The notes under the pieces: generated by a model | What the model saw: only the letters and a program-made list of their open reading frames with translations | Databases searched by the model: none | Told to the model about the DNA's origin: nothing | Source: Neisseria sp. | GTDB taxonomy: Bacteria; Pseudomonadota; Gammaproteobacteria; Burkholderiales; Neisseriaceae | Length of the DNA stretch: 64,000 nt | Reading direction: 5' to 3' | Assembly: GCF_030527965.1 (NCBI RefSeq) | Contig: NZ_JAUMZU010000010.1 | Coordinates: 1 to 64,000, forward strand | Part shown: in pieces, positions 55,560-62,882 of the stretch | Position numbering within the stretch: the stretch's first letter is position 1 | Layout of the letters: each line of letters starts with the position of its first letter | Translations under genes and position numbers: made by a program

Positions 55560-56234
55560 CTAAATTTCCTGTTTCTTCGGCACGAGCCAACCGACCCCGC
55601 GCACGTTTTTGATGCTGTCTGCGCCGAGTTTTTTCCGCAGGGCGTGGATAAGGTAGTCAATGGCGTTGCTTTCCACCTCTTCTCCCCAGCCGTAAATTTT
55701 GTCTTCCAGATTGGTGCGCGACAAAATCATGCCGGGGCGTTGAATTAAGGCATGGAAAATGGCAAATTCGCGGTTGCTGAGGATGATGGTTTCGCCTGTT
55801 TCCATATGGCGCACCTGATAAGTGGCCGGATTGAGCGACCAGATGCCGTTGTTCAGCTCGCTGTTGGCCAAGCCGTGTTGGCGGCGCAACACGGCGCGTA
55901 TGCGGGCGAGCAATTCGCTCATGTCGAAGGGTTTGATTAGATAATCATCGGCGCCGCCGTCCAATCCGCGCAGGCGGCTTTCAAGATCATCGCGGGCGGT
56001 CAGAATAATCACGGGGATCTTATTGCCGTTGATGCGCAATTCGCTCAATACGTCTAAGCCGTCTTTTTTCGGCAGGCCTAAATCGAGCAGCATCAAATCG
56101 TAGCTTTGGGCCGCGAGCGCACTTAATGCCGCTGAGCCGTTTTGCGTCCAATCTACGGTGTGGCGCGCGTCTTTCAGGCTGCCGGAAACGGCTTCGCCGA
56201 TCATGATGTCGTCTTCAACCAATAAAATGCGCAT
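55560..56234 (-). CDS. OmpR-family response regulator (QseB/PmrA-like)
   Basis: This 224-residue regulator has a receiver domain with the acidic pair Glu7/Asp8-Asp9, phosphorylation site Asp51 in LLLDLGLPKKDG, a conserved threonine in ILTARDD and Lys in YLIKPFD, followed by a winged-helix DNA-binding domain from about 125 containing ILSNREFAIFHALI and IDYLIHALRKKLG. It is closest in style to QseB/PmrA. It is first in the operon with the META lipoprotein and kinase. An uptake sequence at 55480 lies between this gene and the lipoprotein gene. Confidence 0.94.
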   Translation of the reverse strand: MRILLVEDDIMIGEAVSGSLKDARHTVDWTQNGSAALSALAAQSYDLMLLDLGLPKKDGLDVLSELRINGNKIPVIILTARDDLESRLRGLDGGADDYLIKPFDMSELLARIRAVLRRQHGLANSELNNGIWSLNPATYQVRHMETGETIILSNREFAIFHALIQRPGMILSRTNLEDKIYGWGEEVESNAIDYLIHALRKKLGADSIKNVRGVGWLVPKKQEI

Positions 56235-56423
56235 ATCAGAATCCTCCCCGACGCGCCAGAATATGCTTTGTTCGTTTTTTGTTTTGCCAAATGGGGTTTG
56301 AAACTTGATGAAGTAGATTGTTGAAATTCATATACGTTTTCTTTTTGTGAAGGGGATGAATCGTTTTTCGCCGGCAATTTTGCCTGATTGTAACCGGAAA
56401 AAAACTGCAGGCTGATGTTATGC

Positions 56424-56978
56424 TTATGCCTGTCTGAAAACTGTTTTTTTAACCCATTCGGTTTGCATGGATAAAGTTAAGGCAGAAGCGACCAATCCTA
56501 CCAGAAAGGCGCCTGCCATATCCAGCGGCCAATGTATGCCCAGATAAATGCGCGCCCAAGCAACGGATAGCGCAAGCAGCAACCAGCCGATGCCGAAAAC
56601 ACGGGTTGCCGGCAACCAGCAGAGAAACAAGATGCCGGAAAACATCGAGGTAAGGTGTTTACTCGGAAAAGACGGAGAGGGAGCATGCTCGAAGAAATGG
56701 GTGCCCAGCTTTTCAACAAACGGGCGCGGGTAGTGGAATTCTTTGCGAATCAGATAGCTGATGCCGATGCCGATAAGGGTGCTGAATAAAACGCCTAAAT
56801 AAATGTGCTTGTCGGCGCGGTGTTTCCAAGCGAGATAAACCGATAAAATCAGAAAAAATGCGATAATCAGATATTCCGCCAGCCAAATGGCGGCTTCGAC
56901 GTGAAACGTATCGGCGTTTGGGTGGGCATTGATTAAAATAAAGATTTTCCGGTTGAAGGAGTATAAGTTTTCAAGCAT
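56424..56978 (-). CDS. PAP2-family phosphatase (possible undecaprenyl-diphosphatase)
   Basis: This 184-residue membrane protein has about five helices and the three PAP2 motifs: KEFHYPRPF (form of KxxxxxxRP), SFPSKHLTS (PSxH, with Lys where Asp or Gly is common) and ARIYLGIHWPLDMAGA (SRxxxxxHxxxD, with Ala for Ser). Length and layout resemble BcrC undecaprenyl-pyrophosphate phosphatases, which recycle the peptidoglycan lipid carrier. The last codons (VFRQA plus stop) are written by an uptake sequence at 56427-56438. Substrate is not certain. Confidence 0.86.
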   Translation of the reverse strand: MLENLYSFNRKIFILINAHPNADTFHVEAAIWLAEYLIIAFFLILSVYLAWKHRADKHIYLGVLFSTLIGIGISYLIRKEFHYPRPFVEKLGTHFFEHAPSPSFPSKHLTSMFSGILFLCWLPATRVFGIGWLLLALSVAWARIYLGIHWPLDMAGAFLVGLVASALTLSMQTEWVKKTVFRQA

Positions 56979-57082
56979 TTTGGTAGAGTGTGGAATGGAT
57001 TTCCCGCTATTCTAAGAAATGAAAATTAGCATGGAATTAGGATAAGGCAAAAATGGGCCTTGATTCTTTATTTGCGTAAGTA

Positions 57083-57116
57083 AAAATGCCTGTCTGAAAA
57101 TTCAGACAGGCATTTT
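57083..57116 (-). terminator. DUS-pair terminator after the bestrophin gene
   Basis: AAAATGCCTGTCTGAA and TTCAGACAGGCATTTT form a 16-bp perfect stem around two bases, about 50 bases after the bestrophin stop. Confidence 0.8.
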
Positions 57117-57164
57117 CGTTTGCCTTGCACGCAAGCGGCGGCGATTTTTAGAAAGGCGCGGCTA

Positions 57165-58076
57165 CTACAATACTTTGAAGTGTTCCGCCGCCGACATTTC
57201 CGGCAAGGTGCCGCCCAAGGCGGTTAGAATCTCGCGTTCCACCAGCCGCACGATGGCGTCCAGCGGCAAATCGTTATCCTGCGTGCCGAAAGGCTCTTCC
57301 AACTGGCTGCTCAGCGCATCCAAGCCGAGAAACATGTAAACCAGCCAGGCCACCATAAAAGGCGTCCACAAGCCTAATATGTTTTCAATGCCGAAAGGCA
57401 GCATGAAGCAGAAACTGTAGATGGCGCGATGCAGTAACACCGAATAAGCAAACGGCAGCGGCGTGCTGGCAATCCGGTCGCAGCCTGCCTGCACATTGCC
57501 CAATATGGCGATGGATTCGGTTAGCGAAGTATAAACGATATCGCTGATTTCCTGATTTTTCAGCGATTTGATCAATTCTTTTTGCATCATGCCCAGAATG
57601 AATTGCGGCGGGTTGATGTGATCGCTAGTCAATGTGTTCAGGCCGCTTTCGCCCAAATTGCCGTATTCGAGCAGGGATTCATGATATGCGGTTTCATGGC
57701 GCAGCCGGTCGCGTAACAAACGGGTAAACAGAATGGTTTGGCGCAGCAGGCGTTCGCGGCGGGGCATCGGCAGAATCTGGCTGTCGCGTATTAACCGGCG
57801 CTGTGTTGCAATCAGCGTGCCCCATAGCTTGCGCCCTTCCCACCAGCGCTCGTAGCAGGCGTTGTTGCGAAAGCCGAGGAAAATGGAAAGAATGATGCCG
57901 AAAATGGTAAAGCCGAGAACCGGCGGGGTGGGGATGGAAAACCATTTGTAATGAGCCACGATGCCCAATAAAACGGATACGGACGATAAGCCGATAATGG
58001 CGGGCAGCACTTTGGGCAAAATGGTGCCGTGCCATGCAAATAAGAGGGAAAGGGTGGTTTTATCGCGGATAATCAT
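57165..58076 (-). CDS. Bestrophin family ion channel (UPF0187)
   Basis: This 303-residue membrane protein belongs to the bestrophin/YneE family: MIIRDKTTLSLLFAWHGTILP at the start, GFTIFGIILSIFLGFRNNACYERWWEGRKLWG in the neck region and LLHRAIYSFCFMLPFGIENILGLWTPF near residue 225, followed by a C-terminal cytoplasmic part. Bacterial bestrophins form pentameric channels, some sodium-selective. The ATG at 58076 gives the family N-terminus and length of E. coli YneE (304); the 14-residue extension to 58118 would add hydrophobic residues of no clear match. Confidence 0.88.
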   Translation of the reverse strand: MIIRDKTTLSLLFAWHGTILPKVLPAIIGLSSVSVLLGIVAHYKWFSIPTPPVLGFTIFGIILSIFLGFRNNACYERWWEGRKLWGTLIATQRRLIRDSQILPMPRRERLLRQTILFTRLLRDRLRHETAYHESLLEYGNLGESGLNTLTSDHINPPQFILGMMQKELIKSLKNQEISDIVYTSLTESIAILGNVQAGCDRIASTPLPFAYSVLLHRAIYSFCFMLPFGIENILGLWTPFMVAWLVYMFLGLDALSSQLEEPFGTQDNDLPLDAIVRLVEREILTALGGTLPEMSAAEHFKVL

Positions 58077-58315
58077 GGTAAGTGGAATGAAAAGGAACGG
58101 TGCAATTCCGAATAGCAATTATTCAAACATCTTATTAATTCTTTTATGAGCGTATGAACAATTTGAGGTGCTTTATTTTTATGGGCTGATTATACCATTT
58201 GATACGAAATCGGTTGGCAATTTGAATGTCTGGAAAACGGCTTATTAAAATATTAAATTTAACGGGCTTGAAGTATTGGAGCCAATATTATATTGCTTAA
58301 ATAAAAATCGAGCGG

Positions 58316-58353
58316 CAAACGGTGCAATAGGTATTTGGTTTTTTGCGCCGTTT
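58316..58353 (-). terminator. Candidate terminator of the urt operon
   Basis: AAACGGTGCAA and TTGCGCCGTTT form an 11-bp stem with one G-U; on the minus strand it is followed by a GATTTTTATTT tract. It lies 40 bases after the urtE stop. Confidence 0.55.
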
Positions 58354-58391
58354 ACAGCCCGATTTGCAATTTATTTAATGAAATAAACCAT

Positions 58392-59099
58392 TCAAACGCT
58401 CAGATAGGTTTGAATTAGCTCCTCGGTCAGCTCATGCCCTTTGCCTTTTGCAACGCAATGGCCTCTTTCGAGCAACACGAAATTGTCGGCCAAAATATTA
58501 ATCAAATTGAGCTTTTGCTCAACGATTAATACAGTTAAGCCCCATTCTTGGTTAAGACGGCGGATAACTTTGGTAATGTCGTCTACGATATTAGGCTGAA
58601 TGCCTTCGGTCGGCTCGTCTAAAATCAATAAGCTCGGGCTCAACACCAAGGCGCGGCCTATGGCAAGTTGTTGTTGCTGCCCGCCGGAAAGGTCGCCGCC
58701 ACGGCGATGCTTCATATCGAACAACACCGGAAACAATTCATAAATCATGTCGGGAATATTTCGGCTGGCGCTTTTATTGCGTTTGTTGTGAACGGGCAGG
58801 CCGATTTTCAAATTGTCTTCTACTGTGAGCTGAGAAAAGATTTGCCGCCCTTGCGGCACATAAGCCATGCCGTGATAGGGGCGTTTTTCCGGCCGTTGCT
58901 TCTGCAAATCGACATCGCCGTACTGCAATTTATCCGCTTTGGCGGCAACTTGCCCCATAATCGATTTCAGCAAGGTGGTTTTGCCGACTCCGTTGCGGCC
59001 TATGATGCAAGTGCATTCTTTTTCCGGGGCGGTAAAACTGATGCCGTGCAGAATATGGCTCTGGCCGTAATATTGGTTGAGGTTTTCAACAGATAACAT
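58392..59099 (-). CDS. urtE: Urea ABC transporter ATP-binding subunit UrtE
   Basis: UrtE is the second ATPase of the UrtABCDE high-affinity urea importer. The 235-residue LivF-like protein has Walker A GRNGVGKTTLL, the signature LSGGQQQQLAIGRAL and Walker B LLILDEPTEGIQPNIV. The start LSVENLNQYYGQSHILHGISF is diagnostic of UrtE. It is last in the operon, about 100 bases after urtD with a hairpin between. No urease genes are in the window. Confidence 0.93.
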   Translation of the reverse strand: MLSVENLNQYYGQSHILHGISFTAPEKECTCIIGRNGVGKTTLLKSIMGQVAAKADKLQYGDVDLQKQRPEKRPYHGMAYVPQGRQIFSQLTVEDNLKIGLPVHNKRNKSASRNIPDMIYELFPVLFDMKHRRGGDLSGGQQQQLAIGRALVLSPSLLILDEPTEGIQPNIVDDITKVIRRLNQEWGLTVLIVEQKLNLINILADNFVLLERGHCVAKGKGHELTEELIQTYLSV

Positions 59100-59161
59100 A
59101 AGTTTTCCTTTTAAGCGTTTTTCTCTTTAATTTTGAGAAATGCGGATATTGGTTTGGATGC

Positions 59162-59191
59162 CGGCTTGGCTTTAAAAACCAAGCCGTTTTT
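59162..59191 (+). terminator. Plus-oriented hairpin between urtD and urtE
   Basis: CGGCTTGG and CCAAGCCG form an 8-bp stem followed by TTTTT on the plus strand, opposite to the urt transcript. On the minus strand it could reduce urtE readthrough or block antisense transcription. Confidence 0.45.
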
Positions 59192-59200
59192 CAGACAACC

Positions 59201-59998
59201 TTAATGGCTGCCGCCCAAATACACATCAATCACTTGTTGGTTGTTCTGCACTTCAGACAGGCTTCCTTCAGCCAGCACACTGCCTTGGTGCAAAACGGTT
59301 ACTTTCCGCGCAATCTTGCGAACGAATTCCATATCGTGTTCCACTACCACCACGGCTTGCTTCCCGGCCAAAGAAGTAAGCAGCTCGGCCGTTCGATCGA
59401 TTTCACCGTGCGTCATGCCGGTTACCGGCTCGTCAATCAGCAATAATTGTGGTTTCTGCATCAAAAGCATGCCTATTTCCAGCCATTGCTTCTGACCATG
59501 CGATAAAACACCGGCCTGATTGTTTCGGGTTTCTGCTAAACCGATGGTTTCCAACACCTGATCAAGCAAATCGTTTTGTTCGGCGGAAAGCTTGCGGCCT
59601 TGTCCGAAAAATGCGCCGAATATGCTTTTACTGCCTGCTGCTGCGAGAGATAAGTTGTCATACACGCTGAGAGATTCAAATACGGTCGGCGTTTGAAATT
59701 TTCGACCGATACCGGCGCGGGCAATTTGCGCTTCGTCCATCTCAAGCAAGTTATGGCTTTGCCCCAGCCAAACGTTGCCCTGATCGGGGCGTGTTTTGCC
59801 GGTAATGATGTCCATCATGGTTGATTTTCCGGCACCATTCGGGCCGATGATGCAACGCAGCTCGCCTTTATCGATGTATAAATTGAGCCCGTTAATCGCT
59901 TTGAATCCATCAAAGCTGACGGAAACGTCTTCCATATATAGAGTGTATTTGTTATCGATATGCAGGTTATCGAAACGGTTTTCTCGGGCTGCGCTCAT
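59201..59998 (-). CDS. urtD: Urea ABC transporter ATP-binding subunit UrtD
   Basis: UrtD is the LivG-like ATPase of the urea importer. The 265-residue protein has Walker A GPNGAGKSTMMDIITG, the LivG/UrtD signature LSHGQKQWLEIGM and Walker B LLLIDEPVTGM, followed by VVVEHDMEFVRKIA. Its ATG overlaps the urtC stop (ATGA), a sign of coupled translation. An uptake-like sequence (AGCCTGTCTGAA, 59252-59263) lies inside it; the stop codon touches a diverged AGGTTGTCTGAA. Confidence 0.94.
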   Translation of the reverse strand: MSAARENRFDNLHIDNKYTLYMEDVSVSFDGFKAINGLNLYIDKGELRCIIGPNGAGKSTMMDIITGKTRPDQGNVWLGQSHNLLEMDEAQIARAGIGRKFQTPTVFESLSVYDNLSLAAAGSKSIFGAFFGQGRKLSAEQNDLLDQVLETIGLAETRNNQAGVLSHGQKQWLEIGMLLMQKPQLLLIDEPVTGMTHGEIDRTAELLTSLAGKQAVVVVEHDMEFVRKIARKVTVLHQGSVLAEGSLSEVQNNQQVIDVYLGGSH

Positions 59999-61137
59999 GC
60001 TGTTTTCTCCTCAGTGATTTGATTTCCATCTGACGGTGTTGCCGCTTGCTGTTCTTTTTTTGCCAATAAGCCGGCAATGCCTTCTTTCAGGAAGATGGTT
60101 ACCAGCACGAAGAGCGCACCTAAGAAAAATAACCAAGCATCGGGAAAAGCCGCGGTCAGCCAGGTTTTGGCATAATTGACCACGAATGCGCCGATAATGG
60201 CGCCGAATAAAGTGGCGCGGCCGCCCAGCGCAACCCAAATAATGATTTCGATGGAAGCCAACGGCGCAAACTCGCTCGGATTTATGATGCCGACCTGCGG
60301 CACATACAATGCCCCGGCAACCCCGGCAATCATGGCGGATAAAACAAAAATAGCCAATTTGACATGATCGACACGGAAACCAACGAACCTAACCCGCATC
60401 TCAGCATCGCGAACGGCAATCACCAGCTTGCCCAAACGGGAATTCATAATATTCCGCAACAATCCGTAGGTAGCCAACACCGCAACGCCGGTAATGGCGA
60501 ATAAAGCAACGCGCGTGGTATCGGAAGTTAAGCTGAAGCCTAGAATATCTTTGAAATCGGTCAGCCCGTTGTTGCCGCCGAAGCCCATTTCATTACGGTA
60601 AAACGACAGCATCAAAGCATAAGTCATCGCTTGGGTAATGATAGACAGATACACACCGGAAACACGCGATCTGAAACACAACCAGCCCAAGATAAAAGCC
60701 AAGAGCCCGGGGATGAACAGCATCATGACAAACGCCCAAATAAAATATTCGCTGCCCATCCAAAACCAGGGAAGTTCCGTCCAGCCGAGAAACACCATAA
60801 AGTCAGGCAGGCTTGCATTGCCATAAGCGCCGTTGGCGCCGATTCCTCGCATCAAATACATGCCCATTGCGTAGCCGCCCAAGGCAAAGAATGCACCGTG
60901 CCCCAAGCTGAGGATGCCAAGGTAGCCCCAAGCCAAATCAAGTGCCAGCGCCAATAAGGCATAGCAAAGGTATTTGCCCAATAGGGTCACGATATAAGTT
61001 GAAATATGCAGCGCACTACTGGAGGGAATTAATAAATTTCCGATCGGAACAATCACAATTAAAAGAACCAACAAAGTCAGGGTAATTTTGCCTAAGCGCG
61101 GTTCACGTTTGAACGCATTGAAAACGATAGAATTCAT
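59995..61137 (-). CDS. urtC: Urea ABC transporter permease subunit UrtC
   Basis: UrtC is a LivM-like permease of the urea importer. The 380-residue protein has about ten helices and the branched-chain-transporter motifs GYLGILSLGHGAFFALGGYAMGMYL and AVRDAEMRVRFVGFRVDHVKLAIF. Its start overlaps the urtB stop and its stop overlaps the urtD start, both as ATGA. Together with UrtB it forms the membrane channel. Confidence 0.94.
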   Translation of the reverse strand: MNSIVFNAFKREPRLGKITLTLLVLLIVIVPIGNLLIPSSSALHISTYIVTLLGKYLCYALLALALDLAWGYLGILSLGHGAFFALGGYAMGMYLMRGIGANGAYGNASLPDFMVFLGWTELPWFWMGSEYFIWAFVMMLFIPGLLAFILGWLCFRSRVSGVYLSIITQAMTYALMLSFYRNEMGFGGNNGLTDFKDILGFSLTSDTTRVALFAITGVAVLATYGLLRNIMNSRLGKLVIAVRDAEMRVRFVGFRVDHVKLAIFVLSAMIAGVAGALYVPQVGIINPSEFAPLASIEIIIWVALGGRATLFGAIIGAFVVNYAKTWLTAAFPDAWLFFLGALFVLVTIFLKEGIAGLLAKKEQQAATPSDGNQITEEKTA

Positions 61138-62792
61138 TCGACACCTCTACCTTTTTGTGGAAACAGACCACGTGGATATTTTTGGATAAACAAAATAATC
61201 AATACCAACACAACGGCTTTAGCTAAAACCGCACCCAACCAAGGCTCGAATAATTTATTTATCACGCCCAACGTCAGCCCGGACACCAGCGTTCCCCACA
61301 GATTGCCTACCCCGCCGACCACCACCACCATAAACGAATCAACGATATACTGTTGCCCCAAATTAGGGCCTACGTTGGTCAATTGGGATAAAGCGACACC
61401 GGCAATACCCGCAACGCCCGAGCCCAAGCCGAAAGTCAGCATATCGACTTTTCTGTCGCTGATGCCCATGGCGCGCGCCATATGCCTGTTTTGAGAAACC
61501 GCACGCACTTCCAAGCCGAGGCGGGTGCGTTTCATCACCGCCAATAAAGCGAAGAAACACAGCATGCAGAAAATAAAGATGTAAACACGATTCCATGTGA
61601 TGGATAGCCCGGGAAAGATATCCCACGCACCGCTCATCCAACTTGGGCTTTGAACCAATCTGTTGAGCGGAGAAAAAATACTGCGAACAGCTTGTTGCAA
61701 TATGAGGCTGATACCGAAGGTGGCCAGTAATGTTTCCAACGGTCGGCCATATAGATAGCGCACAACGAAGCGCTCAATCAATACGCCGATAAAGCCGCTT
61801 ACAATAAAGACAACCGGCACCGAAATAGCAAGCGACCAAGCAACCTGGTTTGGCATCAAAAGCTGAACCACATACGCGCAATAGGCGCCAATCATCATTA
61901 GTTCGCCGTGTGCCATATTAATCACGCCCATCACGCCGAAGGTAATGGCCAAACCGATGGCGGTCAGTACCAGCACTGAGCCCAAGCTCAAACCGAAGCT
62001 TAAGGTTTCAACGCCGCTTAGTAGATCGAGCTTGGTTTGAATAGACGATATTGCTTTTTCCGCTTGTGCTTTCAAAGCTGGGGTAGGGGCTTTTTGCGCA
62101 TAATTTTTCAAGGCGGCCAAGTTTTCTGCCAACGCCGTATCGCCTAAAGCACTGATGGCGGCGGCATGGCGGCTGGTGTCGTTACTTTGTAAATCCGAAC
62201 GTGCAATATAAACTTCCATTAAAGAGCGGATGCTTTTGTCGCTTTCTTTCGGTAGTGCCGCTTGCACTTGAGCCAAGGCTGCAGCATCATTTTTTTGCAG
62301 CATTTGCTCGATGGCTTTTTTACGTTGTTCGGGCGCGTTGCTGAGTAACGCGTTTTTGGCCACATAATTGCGAATCCACTGCCGGATTTTATTATTGATG
62401 GTTACTTTTTTCGTATTCGAAGGTTGGGCGGCGGCAGGCTCCAATGTTTCTATGGATGTATAGTTATCGGCGGCTTCATCTTTAATGAAAAACTGATTCC
62501 CCGCCGTTACCAATCTGCCGTCGGCCAATGCGTTTAAGATTTCCAAGTGATGGGGATGCTTAAATGAGGGCAGTGATTCCACAGCCGCTTGTTTTTCTGA
62601 AAAATTATTCGATAGCAAGCCTTGTAAGGCTGTCTGAAAATCTTTTGGCGCCGTTTGGCTGTTGCTATTAATGGTGGTGTTTGTCGCAGAAGCGGCACCT
62701 TCATCTGCTAAAGCAGGAAGGGAAATCAGGTTTAATGCAAGGATCAGCAAACAGCTGCCAAATGCATTTATGAGTTGAGGCAAAGACTTCAT
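61134..62792 (-). CDS. urtB: Urea ABC transporter permease subunit UrtB
   Basis: UrtB is a LivH-like permease of the urea importer. The 552-residue protein has a signal-like hydrophobic N-terminus (SCLLILALNLISLPALA), a soluble alanine-rich helical domain of about 230 residues (periplasmic, typical of proteobacterial UrtB), then the permease with ITFGVMGVINMAHGELMMIGAY and VRAVSQNRHMARAMGI, and VGNLWGTLVSGL. A diverged uptake-like sequence (AGGCTGTCTGAA, 62627-62638) lies within the coding region. Confidence 0.93.
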   Translation of the reverse strand: MKSLPQLINAFGSCLLILALNLISLPALADEGAASATNTTINSNSQTAPKDFQTALQGLLSNNFSEKQAAVESLPSFKHPHHLEILNALADGRLVTAGNQFFIKDEAADNYTSIETLEPAAAQPSNTKKVTINNKIRQWIRNYVAKNALLSNAPEQRKKAIEQMLQKNDAAALAQVQAALPKESDKSIRSLMEVYIARSDLQSNDTSRHAAAISALGDTALAENLAALKNYAQKAPTPALKAQAEKAISSIQTKLDLLSGVETLSFGLSLGSVLVLTAIGLAITFGVMGVINMAHGELMMIGAYCAYVVQLLMPNQVAWSLAISVPVVFIVSGFIGVLIERFVVRYLYGRPLETLLATFGISLILQQAVRSIFSPLNRLVQSPSWMSGAWDIFPGLSITWNRVYIFIFCMLCFFALLAVMKRTRLGLEVRAVSQNRHMARAMGISDRKVDMLTFGLGSGVAGIAGVALSQLTNVGPNLGQQYIVDSFMVVVVGGVGNLWGTLVSGLTLGVINKLFEPWLGAVLAKAVVLVLIILFIQKYPRGLFPQKGRGVE

Positions 62793-62835
62793 AAATCGTC
62801 CTTTTCTGTTTTATCAGCGTAGATATCCGTATAAA

Positions 62836-62874
62836 AAGGCTGTCTGAAATTTCATTGCATTTTCAGACAGCCTT
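62836..62874 (-). terminator. Variant-DUS hairpin between urtA and urtB
   Basis: AAGGCTGTCTGAAA (62836-62849) and TTTCAGACAGCCTT (62861-62874) form a 14-bp perfect stem. Its core AGGCTGTCTGAA differs from the local uptake sequence. It could set the ratio of binding protein to permease by partial termination. Confidence 0.65.
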
Positions 62875-62882
62875 AGTCTTAT

